This document shows positions 28,515 through 37,636 of a stretch of DNA of 64,000 nt, piece by piece. Position numbers and translations under genes: made by a program. Every line of letters begins with the position of its first letter. Within the stretch, counting starts at the first letter, position 1. The stretch is from Cyclobacteriaceae bacterium. GTDB lineage: Bacteria; Bacteroidota; Bacteroidia; Cytophagales; Cyclobacteriaceae. The notes below the pieces were generated by a model that worked only from the letters and a program-made list of their open reading frames with translations, ran no database searches and was not told the DNA's origin. The DNA is taken from assembly GCA_025808415.1 (NCBI GenBank), contig CP075525.1:2589501-2653500 (forward strand), given 5' to 3'.

Positions 28515-30245
28515 ATGTCAGACATCTTAGCCTCAGTCAAATCGAAAGCCCAACAATGGCTTAACAGCCCTGTTATAGACACTGGAACAAAAAAACAAAT
28601 TCAAGGCCTGCTTGACAATCCAGATCCAAAAGAACTGATTGATAACTTTTACAAAGACCTTGAATTTGGTACGGGTGGTTTACGCGGCATAATGGGTGCC
28701 GGTTCAAACTGCATGAACAAATACACCGTGGGTGTTGCTACACAAGGGCTTAGTAACTACCTGTTAAAAACTTTACCCGGAAAACAAATCAAGGTTGCGA
28801 TTGCTTACGATTGCCGAAACAACAGTTCGTACTTTTCACAAGTAATTGCCGATGTTTTTTCAGCGAATGGTATTGATGTCCATGTCTTTCCGGCATTGCG
28901 TCCTACCCCGCTTCTCTCCTATGCCATCCGGTATTTGAAATGCGATTCGGGCATAGTTGTTACAGCATCTCACAATCCAAAAGAATACAATGGATACAAG
29001 GCGTACTGGAATGATGGTGCCCAGGTGGTTCCTCCCCATGATAAAAATATTATTAAGGAAGTAAACGCCATTACCTCTTTTGAGAATGTTAAGTTTAAGG
29101 GTGATCCCTCCAGAATTCATACGATATCACCTGATGTTGAAGAAGCATACTACACAGAAGTTCTGCGGGTAATTCCCAAGAAAGAAATTATCAAAAAGCA
29201 TCATGCTATCCCCATTGTATTCTCAGGACTGCACGGTACCGGTTCAACAATGGTTCCAGAATGCTTACGCAGAATAGGATTCACCAATGTTCATGTAGTG
29301 GAGGAACAAGCCAAAGCCGATGGCAATTTCCCCACGGTTAAATCGCCTAACCCGGAAGAGCGTTCCGCTATGGAGATGGTTATTGCCAAAGGAAAAGCGG
29401 TAGGCGCCAACATGGTTATGGCTACCGACCCGGATGGTGACCGTGTGGGTATTGGCGTGCGTAACCAGCAAGGTGATTTTGTGCTCCTCAATGGTAATCA
29501 GGCCTTCAGTTTAATGATGTGGTTCATCATGAAGAATCTCGATGATCGGACCAATACTTATATCGCTAAAACAATTGTTACCTCCGAACTGGTCGACACG
29601 ATTGCAAAAAATTATGGTATAGACTGCTACAACACCTTAACCGGATTCAAGTACATTGCTCAACTGATGGGTGAACGTGAAGGCAAGCAGAAGTTTGTTG
29701 CAGCCGGTGAAGAAAGCTATGGTTATATGGTAGGCGATTTTATCCGCGATAAAGATGCTGTATCCGCCTGCGCATTCTTTGCCGTAATGACCGCCACAGC
29801 CGCAGATGAAGGTAAATCCCTGTATGATTGGCTCATCGATATGTACGTTGAACATGGATTCTATAAAGAAGGCCTGATCAACATCACCAAAAAAGGACAA
29901 CAAGGCGAACAGGAAATTAAGGCCATGATGGAGAAGTTCAGAAATAATCCACCAGCTTCCATACTTGGATCATCCGTTGAACGCATGCTTGATTATAATA
30001 CGTTGAATGAAAAGAATCTAAAGACAGGAAAAACCACTTCGCTTAATTTCCCTAATTCCGATGTGTTACAGTTTTATCTTGAAGATGGCACTAAAATTTC
30101 GGTGCGACCTTCCGGAACGGAACCTAAAATCAAATTCTACATCAGTGTAAACACCAAACTAAACTCACGGAAAGAGTTTGACCAGGTGAACCAGGCATTG
30201 GATAAAAAAATAAAGAACATTGAGGACTATTTACTGACCCTTTAA
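28515..30245 (+). CDS. phosphoglucomutase/phosphomannomutase (PGM2-like, alpha-D-phosphohexomutase)
   Basis: A cytosolic mutase that interconverts hexose 1- and 6-phosphates, supplying sugar phosphates for nucleotide-sugar synthesis. The 576 residues match the longer PGM2/PgcA branch. The active serine is Ser152 in VVTASHNPKEYNG, the Mg-binding loop is DPDGDR at 305-310, the sugar-binding loop GEESYGYM is near 399-406, and the phosphate-binding RPSGTEPKIKFY is near 535-546. These four motifs define the family. Glucose versus mannose preference cannot be read from sequence. It may feed the polysaccharide cluster further along, but it is a general housekeeping gene. The DinB-like gene follows by 4 bp. 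Confidence 0.93.
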   Translation: MSDILASVKSKAQQWLNSPVIDTGTKKQIQGLLDNPDPKELIDNFYKDLEFGTGGLRGIMGAGSNCMNKYTVGVATQGLSNYLLKTLPGKQIKVAIAYDCRNNSSYFSQVIADVFSANGIDVHVFPALRPTPLLSYAIRYLKCDSGIVVTASHNPKEYNGYKAYWNDGAQVVPPHDKNIIKEVNAITSFENVKFKGDPSRIHTISPDVEEAYYTEVLRVIPKKEIIKKHHAIPIVFSGLHGTGSTMVPECLRRIGFTNVHVVEEQAKADGNFPTVKSPNPEERSAMEMVIAKGKAVGANMVMATDPDGDRVGIGVRNQQGDFVLLNGNQAFSLMMWFIMKNLDDRTNTYIAKTIVTSELVDTIAKNYGIDCYNTLTGFKYIAQLMGEREGKQKFVAAGEESYGYMVGDFIRDKDAVSACAFFAVMTATAADEGKSLYDWLIDMYVEHGFYKEGLINITKKGQQGEQEIKAMMEKFRNNPPASILGSSVERMLDYNTLNEKNLKTGKTTSLNFPNSDVLQFYLEDGTKISVRPSGTEPKIKFYISVNTKLNSRKEFDQVNQALDKKIKNIEDYLLTL

Positions 30246-30249
30246 AATT

Positions 30250-30711
30250 ATGGCAGAGGATTTTCTCACTTCGCTGGTAACCATATTTAATCGCGACCTT
30301 TCCAAACTAGAAGAAGAGATAAATCTATACCCCAACGAAGAGTCTGTCTGGGCATTACAAGGCGATATTAAAAATTCCGGGGGAACATTGTGCCTGCACC
30401 TTTGTGGCAATCTTCAACATTTTATTGGTGCTGTACTGGGTAAGAATGGCTACGCTCGAAACCGCGATAATGAATTCGCGGCACGTAATGTTCCCAGGCA
30501 TCTGTTGCTGGATGAAATACTGAAAACCAGGGAAGCGGTGAAGCAGGTTCTCATGCAACTCGATCCATCTCAATTGGAGGAAGAATACCCCATTCAGGTT
30601 TGGGGCTACCCGATAACTACCACCTTCTTTCTAATCCATTTAGCCAGTCATTTAACCTACCATTTGGGACAGGTAAACTATCACCGAAGGATACTGGCCG
30701 GTCAGGTGTAG
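30250..30711 (+). CDS. DinB-like (DUF1572) protein
   Basis: A 153-residue four-helix protein of the DinB/YfiT-like superfamily. The pattern is GGTLCLHLCGNLQHFIG early and HLASHLTYHLGQVNYHRR at the end, giving the spaced histidines that hold a metal ion in this fold. Members bind a divalent metal and several are thiol-linked transferases, but the activity of this subgroup (DUF1572) is unknown. It starts 4 bp after the phosphoglucomutase stop and is probably in the same transcript. It has no signal peptide. Confidence 0.8.
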   Translation: MAEDFLTSLVTIFNRDLSKLEEEINLYPNEESVWALQGDIKNSGGTLCLHLCGNLQHFIGAVLGKNGYARNRDNEFAARNVPRHLLLDEILKTREAVKQVLMQLDPSQLEEEYPIQVWGYPITTTFFLIHLASHLTYHLGQVNYHRRILAGQV

Positions 30712-30717
30712 ACTGAA

Positions 30718-30748
30718 TTTGAACAGGCCCTCAGCCTTGTTATCTTTG
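30718..30748 (+). promoter_or_regulatory. Bacteroidota promoter for mtaB
   Basis: TTTG (30718-30721), 19 bp, then TATCTTTG (30741-30748), a perfect fit to the TTTG/TAnnTTTG consensus. Transcription should begin about 6 bp later, leaving a leader of only about 5 nt before ATG 30760. Confidence 0.72.
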
Positions 30749-30759
30749 CGCCTTCAAGT

Positions 30760-32079
30760 ATGAAAAAGGTAGCATTTTATACGTTGGGTTGTAAACTAAA
30801 CTATTCCGAAACCTCAACCATCTCCAGGATGTTCGAGCAAAAGGGATATAAAAAGGTTGATTTTACAGATACCCCCGACATATTCATTATTAATACTTGC
30901 TCGGTTACTGAAAATGCAGATAAGAAATGCCACAAAATCGTTCGCGAGGCACGTAGCATATCACCTGATGCCTATGTAGCCATTATCGGATGCTACGCAC
31001 AACTAAAACCAAAAGAAATTGCTGAAATACCCGGTGTTGATGCCGTGCTGGGCGCTGCCGAAAAATTCAGGTTGGTGGAACTGCTGGATGGGTTTGTGCG
31101 AAAGCCGCAAGCAGAAGTTTTCGCCTCAGAAGTTGAGGCTGCCAAGTCATTTAACACATCTTACTCAATACAAGACAGAACCAGGACATTCCTTAAAGTC
31201 CAGGATGGGTGCGACTATTCCTGCTCGTTTTGCACAATACCGCTGGCGCGCGGATCAAGCCGAAGTGACAGCATTTCAAACATTACAAAAACCGCTAAGC
31301 AAATCGCCCAAACAGACGTTAAAGAAATTGTTTTAACCGGAGTAAATACAGGCGATTTTGGCATCCAGGACGGTAAACGGGTAGAACGCTTCGCTGATTT
31401 GATCAGGGAACTTGACGAAGTTGAGGGCATTGAACGCTTTAGAATATCCTCTATAGAGCCTAATCTTTTAACGGATGAGATCATTGAATTTGTGGCTGCA
31501 TCGAAACGCTTTGTGCCGCATTTTCATGTCCCGCTGCAATCAGGATCCAATAAAATACTGAAACTGATGCGTAGGCGTTATCAGCGTGAATTGTACAGCA
31601 GCCGTGTTGAGAAAATCAAATCTATTATGCCACACTGTTGTATTGGGGTTGATGTAATTGTTGGTTTTCCGGGCGAAACACGAGAAGATTTCCTTGAGAC
31701 TTATCAATTCCTGAACGAGTTGGAAATCTCCTACCTGCATGTTTTCACCTACTCTGAAAGAAATAATACCTTGGCAGCAGCCATGCCCGGAAGTGTGCCC
31801 TCAAAAGAGCGGGCGGAGCGCTCCAAAATGCTCCATATACTTTCCGATAAAAAGCGCAGGGAGTTTTACGAGAACCACACAGGCACCGAGGCTAATGTGC
31901 TCTTTGAAAACGATGTTGAAAACGGCCTTATGCACGGTTTCACCGAAAACTATATTCGGGTAGCCGCCAAGTATGACCCCATACTGATCAACGAAATAAA
32001 AAGGGTAAAGCTTACCGCAATCAATGCTACAGGGCTTATGGAGGCGGAAGAGGCACCCATCGAAACCCTATCGCATTAA
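30760..32079 (+). CDS. mtaB: tRNA t6A37 methylthiotransferase MtaB
   Basis: A radical-SAM enzyme that adds a methylthio group to N6-threonylcarbamoyladenosine at position 37 of ANN-decoding tRNAs. The 439-residue protein has the N-terminal UPF0004 domain with three cluster-binding cysteines, Cys11 (TLGCKLN), Cys47 (NTCSVT) and Cys78 (IGCYAQ), followed by the radical-SAM cysteines Cys151, Cys155 and Cys158 (GCDYSCSFCTIP) and a short C-terminal TRAM-like region. The TLGCKLNYSE start is typical of MtaB and not of MiaB or RimO. It has its own strong promoter. Confidence 0.94.
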   Translation: MKKVAFYTLGCKLNYSETSTISRMFEQKGYKKVDFTDTPDIFIINTCSVTENADKKCHKIVREARSISPDAYVAIIGCYAQLKPKEIAEIPGVDAVLGAAEKFRLVELLDGFVRKPQAEVFASEVEAAKSFNTSYSIQDRTRTFLKVQDGCDYSCSFCTIPLARGSSRSDSISNITKTAKQIAQTDVKEIVLTGVNTGDFGIQDGKRVERFADLIRELDEVEGIERFRISSIEPNLLTDEIIEFVAASKRFVPHFHVPLQSGSNKILKLMRRRYQRELYSSRVEKIKSIMPHCCIGVDVIVGFPGETREDFLETYQFLNELEISYLHVFTYSERNNTLAAAMPGSVPSKERAERSKMLHILSDKKRREFYENHTGTEANVLFENDVENGLMHGFTENYIRVAAKYDPILINEIKRVKLTAINATGLMEAEEAPIETLSH

Positions 32080-32245
32080 ACGAACTATTTCCTGAGCTTA
32101 TAACCCAATGTGAACTCAGGGTTCAAAAAGTAAAAATTTCAAGCTTTTTAAGCATTTATTCAATCACCTCACTAAACCGGTAGACTTGTAAGATTATATC
32201 AAATTAATGCCTCATAATTAGCTCCCGTTTATTGATATAAGTGCC

Positions 32246-32264
32246 TATAAATAAGGTATTTATA
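32246..32264. repeat. perfect 8-bp inverted repeat
   Basis: TATAAATA, AGG, TATTTATA. All 8 pairs match around a 3-nt centre. It could be a regulator site or simply A/T-rich chance structure. Confidence 0.4.
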
Positions 32265-32448
32265 ATACATCTACAAAAGTATTTTACCAAGCCTTATGGA
32301 GGGGTTACAGAACTCGGTTAGCAGTAAGGGAGGGGTAAAAAATGCCAGAAATAAACGTGAGTAGAAGGTATTTTAACATTATTGCTTTTCCGTCTTACAT
32401 GAAATAGAATACAAGTTATATCACCAAAAGCAGGATGACCGGCCACAC

Positions 32449-32476
32449 TACTTTTGCTTCATAAAAAACAAAAGTA
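32449..32476 (+). promoter_or_regulatory. possible -7 element inside an inverted repeat, upstream of the small lipoprotein gene
   Basis: TACTTTTG (32449-32456) fits TAnnTTTG and is mirrored by CAAAAGTA (32469-32476), with 12 bp between. The predicted start of transcription falls between the arms, and the gene begins at 32485. The mirror arm could be an operator or an opposing promoter element. No -33 TTTG was found. Confidence 0.42.
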
Positions 32477-32484
32477 TTGGCTTT

Positions 32485-32640
32485 ATGAAACGTATTGCTC
32501 TTTTATTAAGTGTAGTTACCTGTATTGTACTTTCTTCGTGCAGTTTTGAAACCTCGCACTGCCCGGCTTATTCGCACCATAACAAAATCACCAAGCATGG
32601 CGAAAAAGCACAGGACAAATACGTAAGAAGGAAAATCTGA
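32485..32640 (+). CDS. 51-residue small lipoprotein
   Basis: ATG 32485 to TGA 32638-32640. The first 19 residues are a standard lipoprotein signal peptide (MKRIALLLSVVTCIVLSSC, lipobox LSSC). The mature part is only about 33 residues and very basic, rich in His and Lys (SFETSHCPAYSHHNKITKHG, then EKAQDKYVRRKI), with a second cysteine in the CPAYS motif. Small lipoproteins with a CPxYS-like motif recur in Bacteroidota, but I know of no assigned function. The signal peptide and an upstream promoter-like element argue that it is real. It converges on the LolD-type gene with a 6-bp gap. Confidence 0.72.
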   Translation: MKRIALLLSVVTCIVLSSCSFETSHCPAYSHHNKITKHGEKAQDKYVRRKI

Positions 32641-32646
32641 TCAGTC

Positions 32647-33312
32647 CTAAGAAACCACTACCCCGTCACGGATTTCAATAGTCCGGTCGGCCATACGCGC
32701 AAAATCTTGGTTGTGCGTAACGATAACAAATGTTTGGTTAAGCTGTTTTCGCAAAGCAAAAAACAGTTGATGTAACTCCTGGGCATTCTTTGAATCCAGG
32801 TTACCACTGGGCTCATCGGCCAATACCAGCACAGGATCGTTGATCAACGCCCTTGCAACAGCAGTCCGTTGCTGTTCCCCGCCCGATAATTCAGAAGGCT
32901 TGTGGTCAAGCCTGGAACCCAATCCAAGTAATTCCAACAATTCCTTTGCCCGATCCATTACCGCTGCTTTGCTTTTCCCCGCAATCCATCCGGGTATCAT
33001 TACATTTTCAAGGGCAGAGAACTCCGGCAGTAGGTTATGGAATTGAAACACAAATCCAATCGATTTATTGCGGAACGAAGCAAGGTTCTTGGAAGAGTAA
33101 CTGAATACATCAAAACCCTTGAGCATCAGTTTACCAGTATCCGGTGTATCCAGCGTGCCCGTAATATGCAGTAACGTGCTTTTGCCTGCGCCAGAAGCAC
33201 CTACAATAGCAACAATCTCCCCCGCGTTTACTTCCAGGTTAATGCCCTTTAATACTTTAAGCGATCCATAGGATTTCTCGATATCAACAGCTTTAACCAA
33301 TGGGGTATTCAC
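32647..33312 (-). CDS. lolD: LolD-type ABC transporter ATP-binding protein
   Basis: The 221-residue ATPase of a MacB/LolD-type ABC transporter. In LolCDE the ATPase powers release of outer-membrane lipoproteins from the inner membrane. Walker A is GASGAGKST (38-46), the Q-loop is FVFQFHN, the ABC signature is LSGGEQQR (142-149) and Walker B is [10 protein letters not shown] (161-170), followed by the switch histidine in IVTHNQD. The lipoprotein-releasing assignment rests on overall resemblance; the permease genes are not in the window, so an export role for another substrate is possible. It is divergent from sucC. Confidence 0.85.
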   Translation of the reverse strand: MNTPLVKAVDIEKSYGSLKVLKGINLEVNAGEIVAIVGASGAGKSTLLHITGTLDTPDTGKLMLKGFDVFSYSSKNLASFRNKSIGFVFQFHNLLPEFSALENVMIPGWIAGKSKAAVMDRAKELLELLGLGSRLDHKPSELSGGEQQRTAVARALINDPVLVLADEPSGNLDSKNAQELHQLFFALRKQLNQTFVIVTHNQDFARMADRTIEIRDGVVVS

Positions 33313-33321
33313 ACAGATTTC

Positions 33322-33353
33322 TTTGAATTAAAAGGTTAAATAAAGTAGTTTAG
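33322..33353 (+). promoter_or_regulatory. promoter for sucC
   Basis: TTTG (33322-33325), 20 bp, then TAGTTTAG (33346-33353), one mismatch from TAnnTTTG. The start would lie near 33360, about 11 nt before ATG 33371. Confidence 0.62.
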
Positions 33354-33370
33354 CCTCAAAATAAAAATTC

Positions 33371-34582
33371 ATGAACATACACGAATACCAGGGCAAAGAA
33401 ATACTTAAAAAATATGGTGTGGCTATACAGCGTGGCATAGTAGCCGATAACCCTGAGGCGGCCATTCAGGCAGCTAAGGAACTTCATGCCGAAACAGGCA
33501 CACAATGGTTTGTGATCAAGTCGCAAATCCATGCCGGTGGACGTGGAAAGGGAGTGATTAAGGAAACAGGCTCAAAAGGGGTTGTTCTGGCCAAAAGTAT
33601 GGCTGAGGTACCTGAAAAGGTAAAAGCTATATTGGGGGGTACCCTGGTTACCCACCAAACCGGACCTGAGGGCAAGGTTGTCAACAAAGTACTCATTGCC
33701 GAAGATGTCTACTACCCTGGCGAATCAGAGCCGAAAGAATATTATATGAGCATCCTGCTCGATCGCTCTAAGGGTATTCCGGTTATTATGGCATCGACCG
33801 AAGGGGGTGTTAACATTGAAGAAGTGGCCGAAACTCACCCGGAAAAAATCGTAAAGGAATGGATTGATCCAACCATCGGTTTACAACCCTTCCAAGCACG
33901 AAAAGTTGCATTTGCGATGGGTTGGGAAGGTAATGCCTTTAAAGAAGGCGTGAAATTTATTCAATCCCTATACAATGCCTATATGGGTTTGGATGCCTCC
34001 ATGTTTGAGATAAACCCATTGCTCAAAACATCAGACAACAAAATACTGGCTGTTGACTCCAAGGTTAACCTGGATGACAATGCGCTATATCGGCATAAAG
34101 ATTTGGCCGAACTGCGCGATCTTACAGAAGAAGATCCATTAGAGGTTGAAGCTGGAAAAGCCGGGCTTAACTATGTTAAACTTGACGGCAACGTTGGCTG
34201 TATGGTTAATGGCGCTGGGTTGGCCATGGCCACTATGGATATCATTAAACTCTCCGGTGGAGAGCCTGCGAACTTTCTGGATGTTGGTGGCGGGGCAAAT
34301 GCCGAAACCGTTGAAGCAGGCTTCCGGATTATCCTCAAAGATCCTAATGTAAAAGCCATCCTGATCAATATTTTCGGAGGTATTGTACGTTGCGACAGGG
34401 TTGCAAACGGAGTGGTGGAAGCCTATAAGAAAATCGGTAATATCCACGTTCCAATCATTGTTCGTTTGCAAGGCACAAATGCTGAAGAAGGGGCTAAAAT
34501 CATTGAACAATCCGGATTAAAGGTATATTCAGCCATAGTGTTGAAGGATGCCGCGATGAAGGTTAAAGAGGTTTTGGCTTGA
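33371..34582 (+). CDS. sucC: succinate--CoA ligase (ADP-forming) subunit beta
   Basis: The beta subunit of the citric-acid-cycle enzyme that couples succinyl-CoA breakdown to ATP or GTP formation. The 403-residue length is normal. It begins with [17 protein letters not shown], the classic start, followed by the ATP-grasp domain ([35 protein letters not shown]) and the C-terminal CoA-ligase domain ([38 protein letters not shown]). The partner gene sucD is not next to it, which is common in Bacteroidota. It has its own promoter and is followed by a terminator. Confidence 0.96.
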   Translation: MNIHEYQGKEILKKYGVAIQRGIVADNPEAAIQAAKELHAETGTQWFVIKSQIHAGGRGKGVIKETGSKGVVLAKSMAEVPEKVKAILGGTLVTHQTGPEGKVVNKVLIAEDVYYPGESEPKEYYMSILLDRSKGIPVIMASTEGGVNIEEVAETHPEKIVKEWIDPTIGLQPFQARKVAFAMGWEGNAFKEGVKFIQSLYNAYMGLDASMFEINPLLKTSDNKILAVDSKVNLDDNALYRHKDLAELRDLTEEDPLEVEAGKAGLNYVKLDGNVGCMVNGAGLAMATMDIIKLSGGEPANFLDVGGGANAETVEAGFRIILKDPNVKAILINIFGGIVRCDRVANGVVEAYKKIGNIHVPIIVRLQGTNAEEGAKIIEQSGLKVYSAIVLKDAAMKVKEVLA

Positions 34583-34604
34583 TCGCAAAGCCCATTTTTA
34601 AAAA

Positions 34605-34626
34605 AGGGTTAAAAACCCTATTTTAG
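34605..34626 (+). terminator. intrinsic terminator after sucC
   Basis: AGGGTT (34605-34610), AAA, AACCCT (34614-34619), then ATTTTAG, preceded by an A-run. It lies 22 bp after the sucC stop. Confidence 0.65.
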
Positions 34627-34646
34627 TAGCTCATAATTCTTTTGCT

Positions 34647-35510
34647 ATGAGGATTTTACGTCTGCTGTTGGTTGTAGCCTTATTTTTACCCGAGTGGGCA
34701 GGTGCCCAAAGCTTCTATGCGGTAAGGCGGGAACGCTCCATTATAGGTTCTGTGGGTATTGGAACTGCCACTTACTACGGAGAACTAGCCAACCCTGGCG
34801 ATTACTTAGATGCCAAACCAGCCGTAAACATCGGGATGCAATATTTCCTCAATAACCGCATCAGTGTACGTTCTGACCTAACTTGGTTTCAAATTGAAGG
34901 AAGCGATGCCAAAGCCGATGATGCAAGCCGGGTAAGAAGAAACCTATCATTTAAGGCAAGCAATATAGAGCTGAATGCCATGGGATCTATAAACCTGGCA
35001 CCACACGGGCAACGTTACTATCAGCGCCCCCGGTTGAATTTCTATGCCATGGCAGGTATCGGGATGCTGTACTCAAACCCTACCGCAGAATATCAGGGGA
35101 AAAAATATGCCCTCCAACCCCTTCAAACAGAAGGTGTAAAATACAGTAGATTCAACTTTGTTATGCCCTACGGATTAGGTACGCGCATCATGCTCAATCC
35201 TTTTACCAACCTGGTCTTTGAAGGAATTATGCGAACAACTTTCACCGATTACCTCGATGACGTTAGTACCGTACACTTAGGTTCAGCAGCCTTTACCGAT
35301 CCGATTGCCGGGGCACTTTCTGACAGAAGACCTGAGTTGGGGCTCTCAGAAGTGGCGCCAGGGACACAACGCGGTAACCCCGACAAAAATGATAGCTACA
35401 TGATTCTTCAGGCGAAATTGGAATTCTACATTCCCGATGACGTTTTTTGGAACTCCAACAACAAGCTATACCGGTCAAAGCGTAAGGCTTACTACAAGAG
35501 AAGGCGCTAA
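34647..35510 (+). CDS. outer-membrane beta-barrel protein, DUF6089/PorG-like
   Basis: A 287-residue protein with a signal peptide (ending EWAGAQ) and a repeating amphipathic beta pattern. SVGIGTATYYGELANP near residue 36 matches the first strands of the DUF6089 family, which includes the T9SS component PorG, and internal strands such as NFYAMAGIGMLY, VMPYGLGTRIML and LVFEGIMRTTFTDYLDDV fit it. The C-terminus is unusually basic (KLYRSKRKAYYKRRR). PorG is an outer-membrane partner of the T9SS, and three T9SS-tagged proteins are in this window, but the family has non-PorG members, so the T9SS role is an inference. Confidence 0.65.
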   Translation: MRILRLLLVVALFLPEWAGAQSFYAVRRERSIIGSVGIGTATYYGELANPGDYLDAKPAVNIGMQYFLNNRISVRSDLTWFQIEGSDAKADDASRVRRNLSFKASNIELNAMGSINLAPHGQRYYQRPRLNFYAMAGIGMLYSNPTAEYQGKKYALQPLQTEGVKYSRFNFVMPYGLGTRIMLNPFTNLVFEGIMRTTFTDYLDDVSTVHLGSAAFTDPIAGALSDRRPELGLSEVAPGTQRGNPDKNDSYMILQAKLEFYIPDDVFWNSNNKLYRSKRKAYYKRRR

Positions 35511-35525
35511 GCTGATTGTTTGAAA

Positions 35526-37430
35526 TTATTTCTTCCGATCCAGCACTTCGTAACGCGAATAGTTGCTCTTAAACTCCGGAACGAGTTCTTTCATTAAGGC
35601 AACCATTTTAAGTTCATTCCTATCGTTTAGTAAGTCCCAAAATAATTCAACATAGTTGTTGATTTCGGTAAAAGCATATTCTGAAACTTTTGCTTTCATT
35701 ATTTTAGGATGATGGGTAGCCAAGGTATTTTCTTTATCCCCCAATAATTCTTCATATAGCTTTTCTCCCTCGCGCAAACCTGTAAATACAATCTCAATAT
35801 CCTTCCCCGGTTCCAGTCCTGAAAGCTGGATCATTTTCTTGGCCAAATCCAATATTTTGATGGACTCACCCATATCAAAAATAAAAATCTCCCCACCTTT
35901 ACCCATTGCCCCAGCCTCCAAAACAAGTTGGCACGCTTCAGCTATCGTCATAAAATAGCGTGTAATCTCAGGATGTGTGACGGTTACCGGCCCACCCTCC
36001 TGTATTTGTTTTTTAAACAAGGGAATAACTGAACCATTTGATCCCAATACATTACCAAAACGAGTGGTTACAAAAAGCGTGTGCCTTCCACCGGTATTCC
36101 CAAGATGATTATTGAGTGACTGCACGTAAATCTCGGCAATACGTTTGGAGCAGCCCATAACATTGGTAGGGTTAACCGCCTTATCGGTTGAAATCATCAC
36201 AAACTTCTCGGCCTTCACTTTAACAGCAATATCGGCCAGGTTTTTAGTGCCCAGAATATTGCACAGTACTGCTTCAGAAGGATTTCCTTCCATTACCGGA
36301 ACATGCTTGTATGCAGCAGCATGGAATACAATATGAGGCTTATGTTCTTCGAATATAGCATCAATACGCTCATGATTGGTTATATCTGCCAGGTAAGGAA
36401 AAATAGCAACCGCAGAAGCAACCACATTCAAATCGCGTTCAAGCTCATACAAAGCTGATTCATTTTGATCGATCAACACTACCTTTATCGGGCGGTAATT
36501 AACAATTTGAAATACTATCTCACGGCCAATTGATCCTGCTGCACCGGTCACCAGAATTACCTTTCCGGACAGTTCACGGTTAATGTGCTCATTCGATAAT
36601 CGGATTGCATCACGGCCAAGAAGGTCTTCGATATTGATATCTTTAATTTGATTAAGGCTTAATTCTCCCCTAACCCATCGTTCAATTGGGGGTATCGTAC
36701 GAACCTTTACCTGATGACGTAAGCAAGAGTCTACAATTTCAGATTTACGGTCAAAAGGCAGGTCTTTAACGGTAATCACCAATTCATCCACGTTAAGGGA
36801 TATTAAAAGATCCTCAATATTCGCTTTTGATCGATTGAAATAAATAGCTGACCCCGCCAGGGCTTTACCGGCTTTATTGGTATCATCTTCCAGAAAACCC
36901 ACCACGCGTAAATTAGATGAAGCTTCGATTACCTGTTTTGTAATCATCCCCGATTGCCCGGCACCATAAATCAAAACGTTACTTCGCTTAGATAAAGCAT
37001 TCCTGTAATAGGAAAAAAAGTATTTGACCAACAGCCGGTAATTAAACAAGAACAAAAAAGAAGATAAAAAGCTGATAAAAATTACCGAATAGGGTATCAG
37101 GTTGTGTTGCACATTGTAATGAAAGGCCAGATTAGTAAAGCAAACCAACGCCACATTGATCAGGAGCATATAAAAAATTCGCACCCCGTCTTGGATACCC
37201 GTGTACCGGATTATCCCCCGGTAACTTCCTGTAATAAAAATTGCAGCCGCACCGCTTATTGTATAAACGGCAATACCAATTTCAAAGTCATTCCTTACTA
37301 AATCAGCTGTAGAAAAATTAAAACGAAGCAGGTAAGCCAGTAAGGTAGAGAAGGCAAGTATCACCAGGTCTATGCAGATAATGACCCAGCGCGGTAATAT
37401 CTTTAGGTTATGAATGAGTCTGGAGAACAC
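35526..37430 (-). CDS. membrane UDP-sugar 4,6-dehydratase (FlaA1/CapD/WbpM family)
   Basis: Converts a UDP-N-acetylhexosamine to its 4-keto-6-deoxy form, an early step towards modified sugars of surface polysaccharides. About four N-terminal membrane helices come first (residues about 15-125), then a Rossmann-like domain (VLIYGAGQSGMI) and the catalytic SDR domain with NAD motif VTGAAGSIGREI, the FHAAAYKHVPVMEGNPSEAV block and STDKAVNPTNVMGCSKR. No ATG lies early in the frame; I choose GTG 37430, which gives VFSRLIHNLKILPRWV and a 634-residue protein starting 11 nt after the small exosortase-type gene. The open frame continues upstream to 37511 but would overlap that gene. The two DegT-type aminotransferases in the cluster could use its product. 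Confidence 0.88.
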   Translation of the reverse strand: MFSRLIHNLKILPRWVIICIDLVILAFSTLLAYLLRFNFSTADLVRNDFEIGIAVYTISGAAAIFITGSYRGIIRYTGIQDGVRIFYMLLINVALVCFTNLAFHYNVQHNLIPYSVIFISFLSSFLFLFNYRLLVKYFFSYYRNALSKRSNVLIYGAGQSGMITKQVIEASSNLRVVGFLEDDTNKAGKALAGSAIYFNRSKANIEDLLISLNVDELVITVKDLPFDRKSEIVDSCLRHQVKVRTIPPIERWVRGELSLNQIKDINIEDLLGRDAIRLSNEHINRELSGKVILVTGAAGSIGREIVFQIVNYRPIKVVLIDQNESALYELERDLNVVASAVAIFPYLADITNHERIDAIFEEHKPHIVFHAAAYKHVPVMEGNPSEAVLCNILGTKNLADIAVKVKAEKFVMISTDKAVNPTNVMGCSKRIAEIYVQSLNNHLGNTGGRHTLFVTTRFGNVLGSNGSVIPLFKKQIQEGGPVTVTHPEITRYFMTIAEACQLVLEAGAMGKGGEIFIFDMGESIKILDLAKKMIQLSGLEPGKDIEIVFTGLREGEKLYEELLGDKENTLATHHPKIMKAKVSEYAFTEINNYVELFWDLLNDRNELKMVALMKELVPEFKSNYSRYEVLDRKK

Positions 37431-37441
37431 AGGCCGTGCGC

Positions 37442-37636
37442 TTATTCCTTGTTTTTGCCTCGCCCCATAAACCGCTTGATGCCCAGCGCAGCACCGGCTG
37501 CAAGCAACCACTCAATACCGGTAATGGGTACGTCAGGATCACAAGGGGGACCTCCCGGGCAAGGGTCACCGGGTTGAGCCCAGGCAAGTGATGAAAGGAA
37601 AACAAAAATAAATGTGATTAAAACGCGGGTCTTCAT
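37442..37636 (-). CDS. small secreted protein with PID-CTERM-like exosortase sorting tail
   Basis: A 64-residue protein in three parts. Residues 1-21 are a signal peptide (ending SSLAWAQ). Residues 22-36 are a short Pro/Cys/Gly linker (PGDPCPGGPPCDPDV). Residues 37-64 are a PEP-CTERM-like tail with the motif PIT (37-39), a hydrophobic helix (IEWLLAAGAALGIKRF) and a basic end (MGRGKNKE). This is the layout of exosortase substrates in Bacteroidota, where the motif is usually PID; here Asp is replaced by Thr. After both cuts only about 16-18 residues would remain. Its ATG overlaps the stop of the giant protein gene by 4 nt (ATGA), and xrtF lies about 6.6 kb upstream on the same strand, so it is the obvious candidate substrate. 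I infer the sorting from the layout. Confidence 0.78.
   Translation of the reverse strand: MKTRVLITFIFVFLSSLAWAQPGDPCPGGPPCDPDVPITGIEWLLAAGAALGIKRFMGRGKNKE

Larger units (their letters stand above)
32080..32484. other. 405-bp A/T-rich intergenic region
   Basis: I find no gene here. A weak hairpin (TGAAC/GTTCA at 32111-32125, followed by A and T runs) might end the mtaB transcript. A short perfect inverted repeat lies at 32246-32264. The sequence CAAAAGTA, the reverse of a promoter-like TACTTTTG, occurs at 32274-32281 and again downstream at 32469-32476. No tRNA or known riboswitch is apparent. Confidence 0.5.

Noticed and set aside
32274..32281. CAAAAGTA read as a - strand promoter element
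   Set aside because: No gene starts at a suitable distance on the - strand, so it has no target.
36145..36336. A short + strand frame within the sugar dehydratase gene
   Set aside because: It lies opposite the catalytic SDR motifs and is only a shadow.
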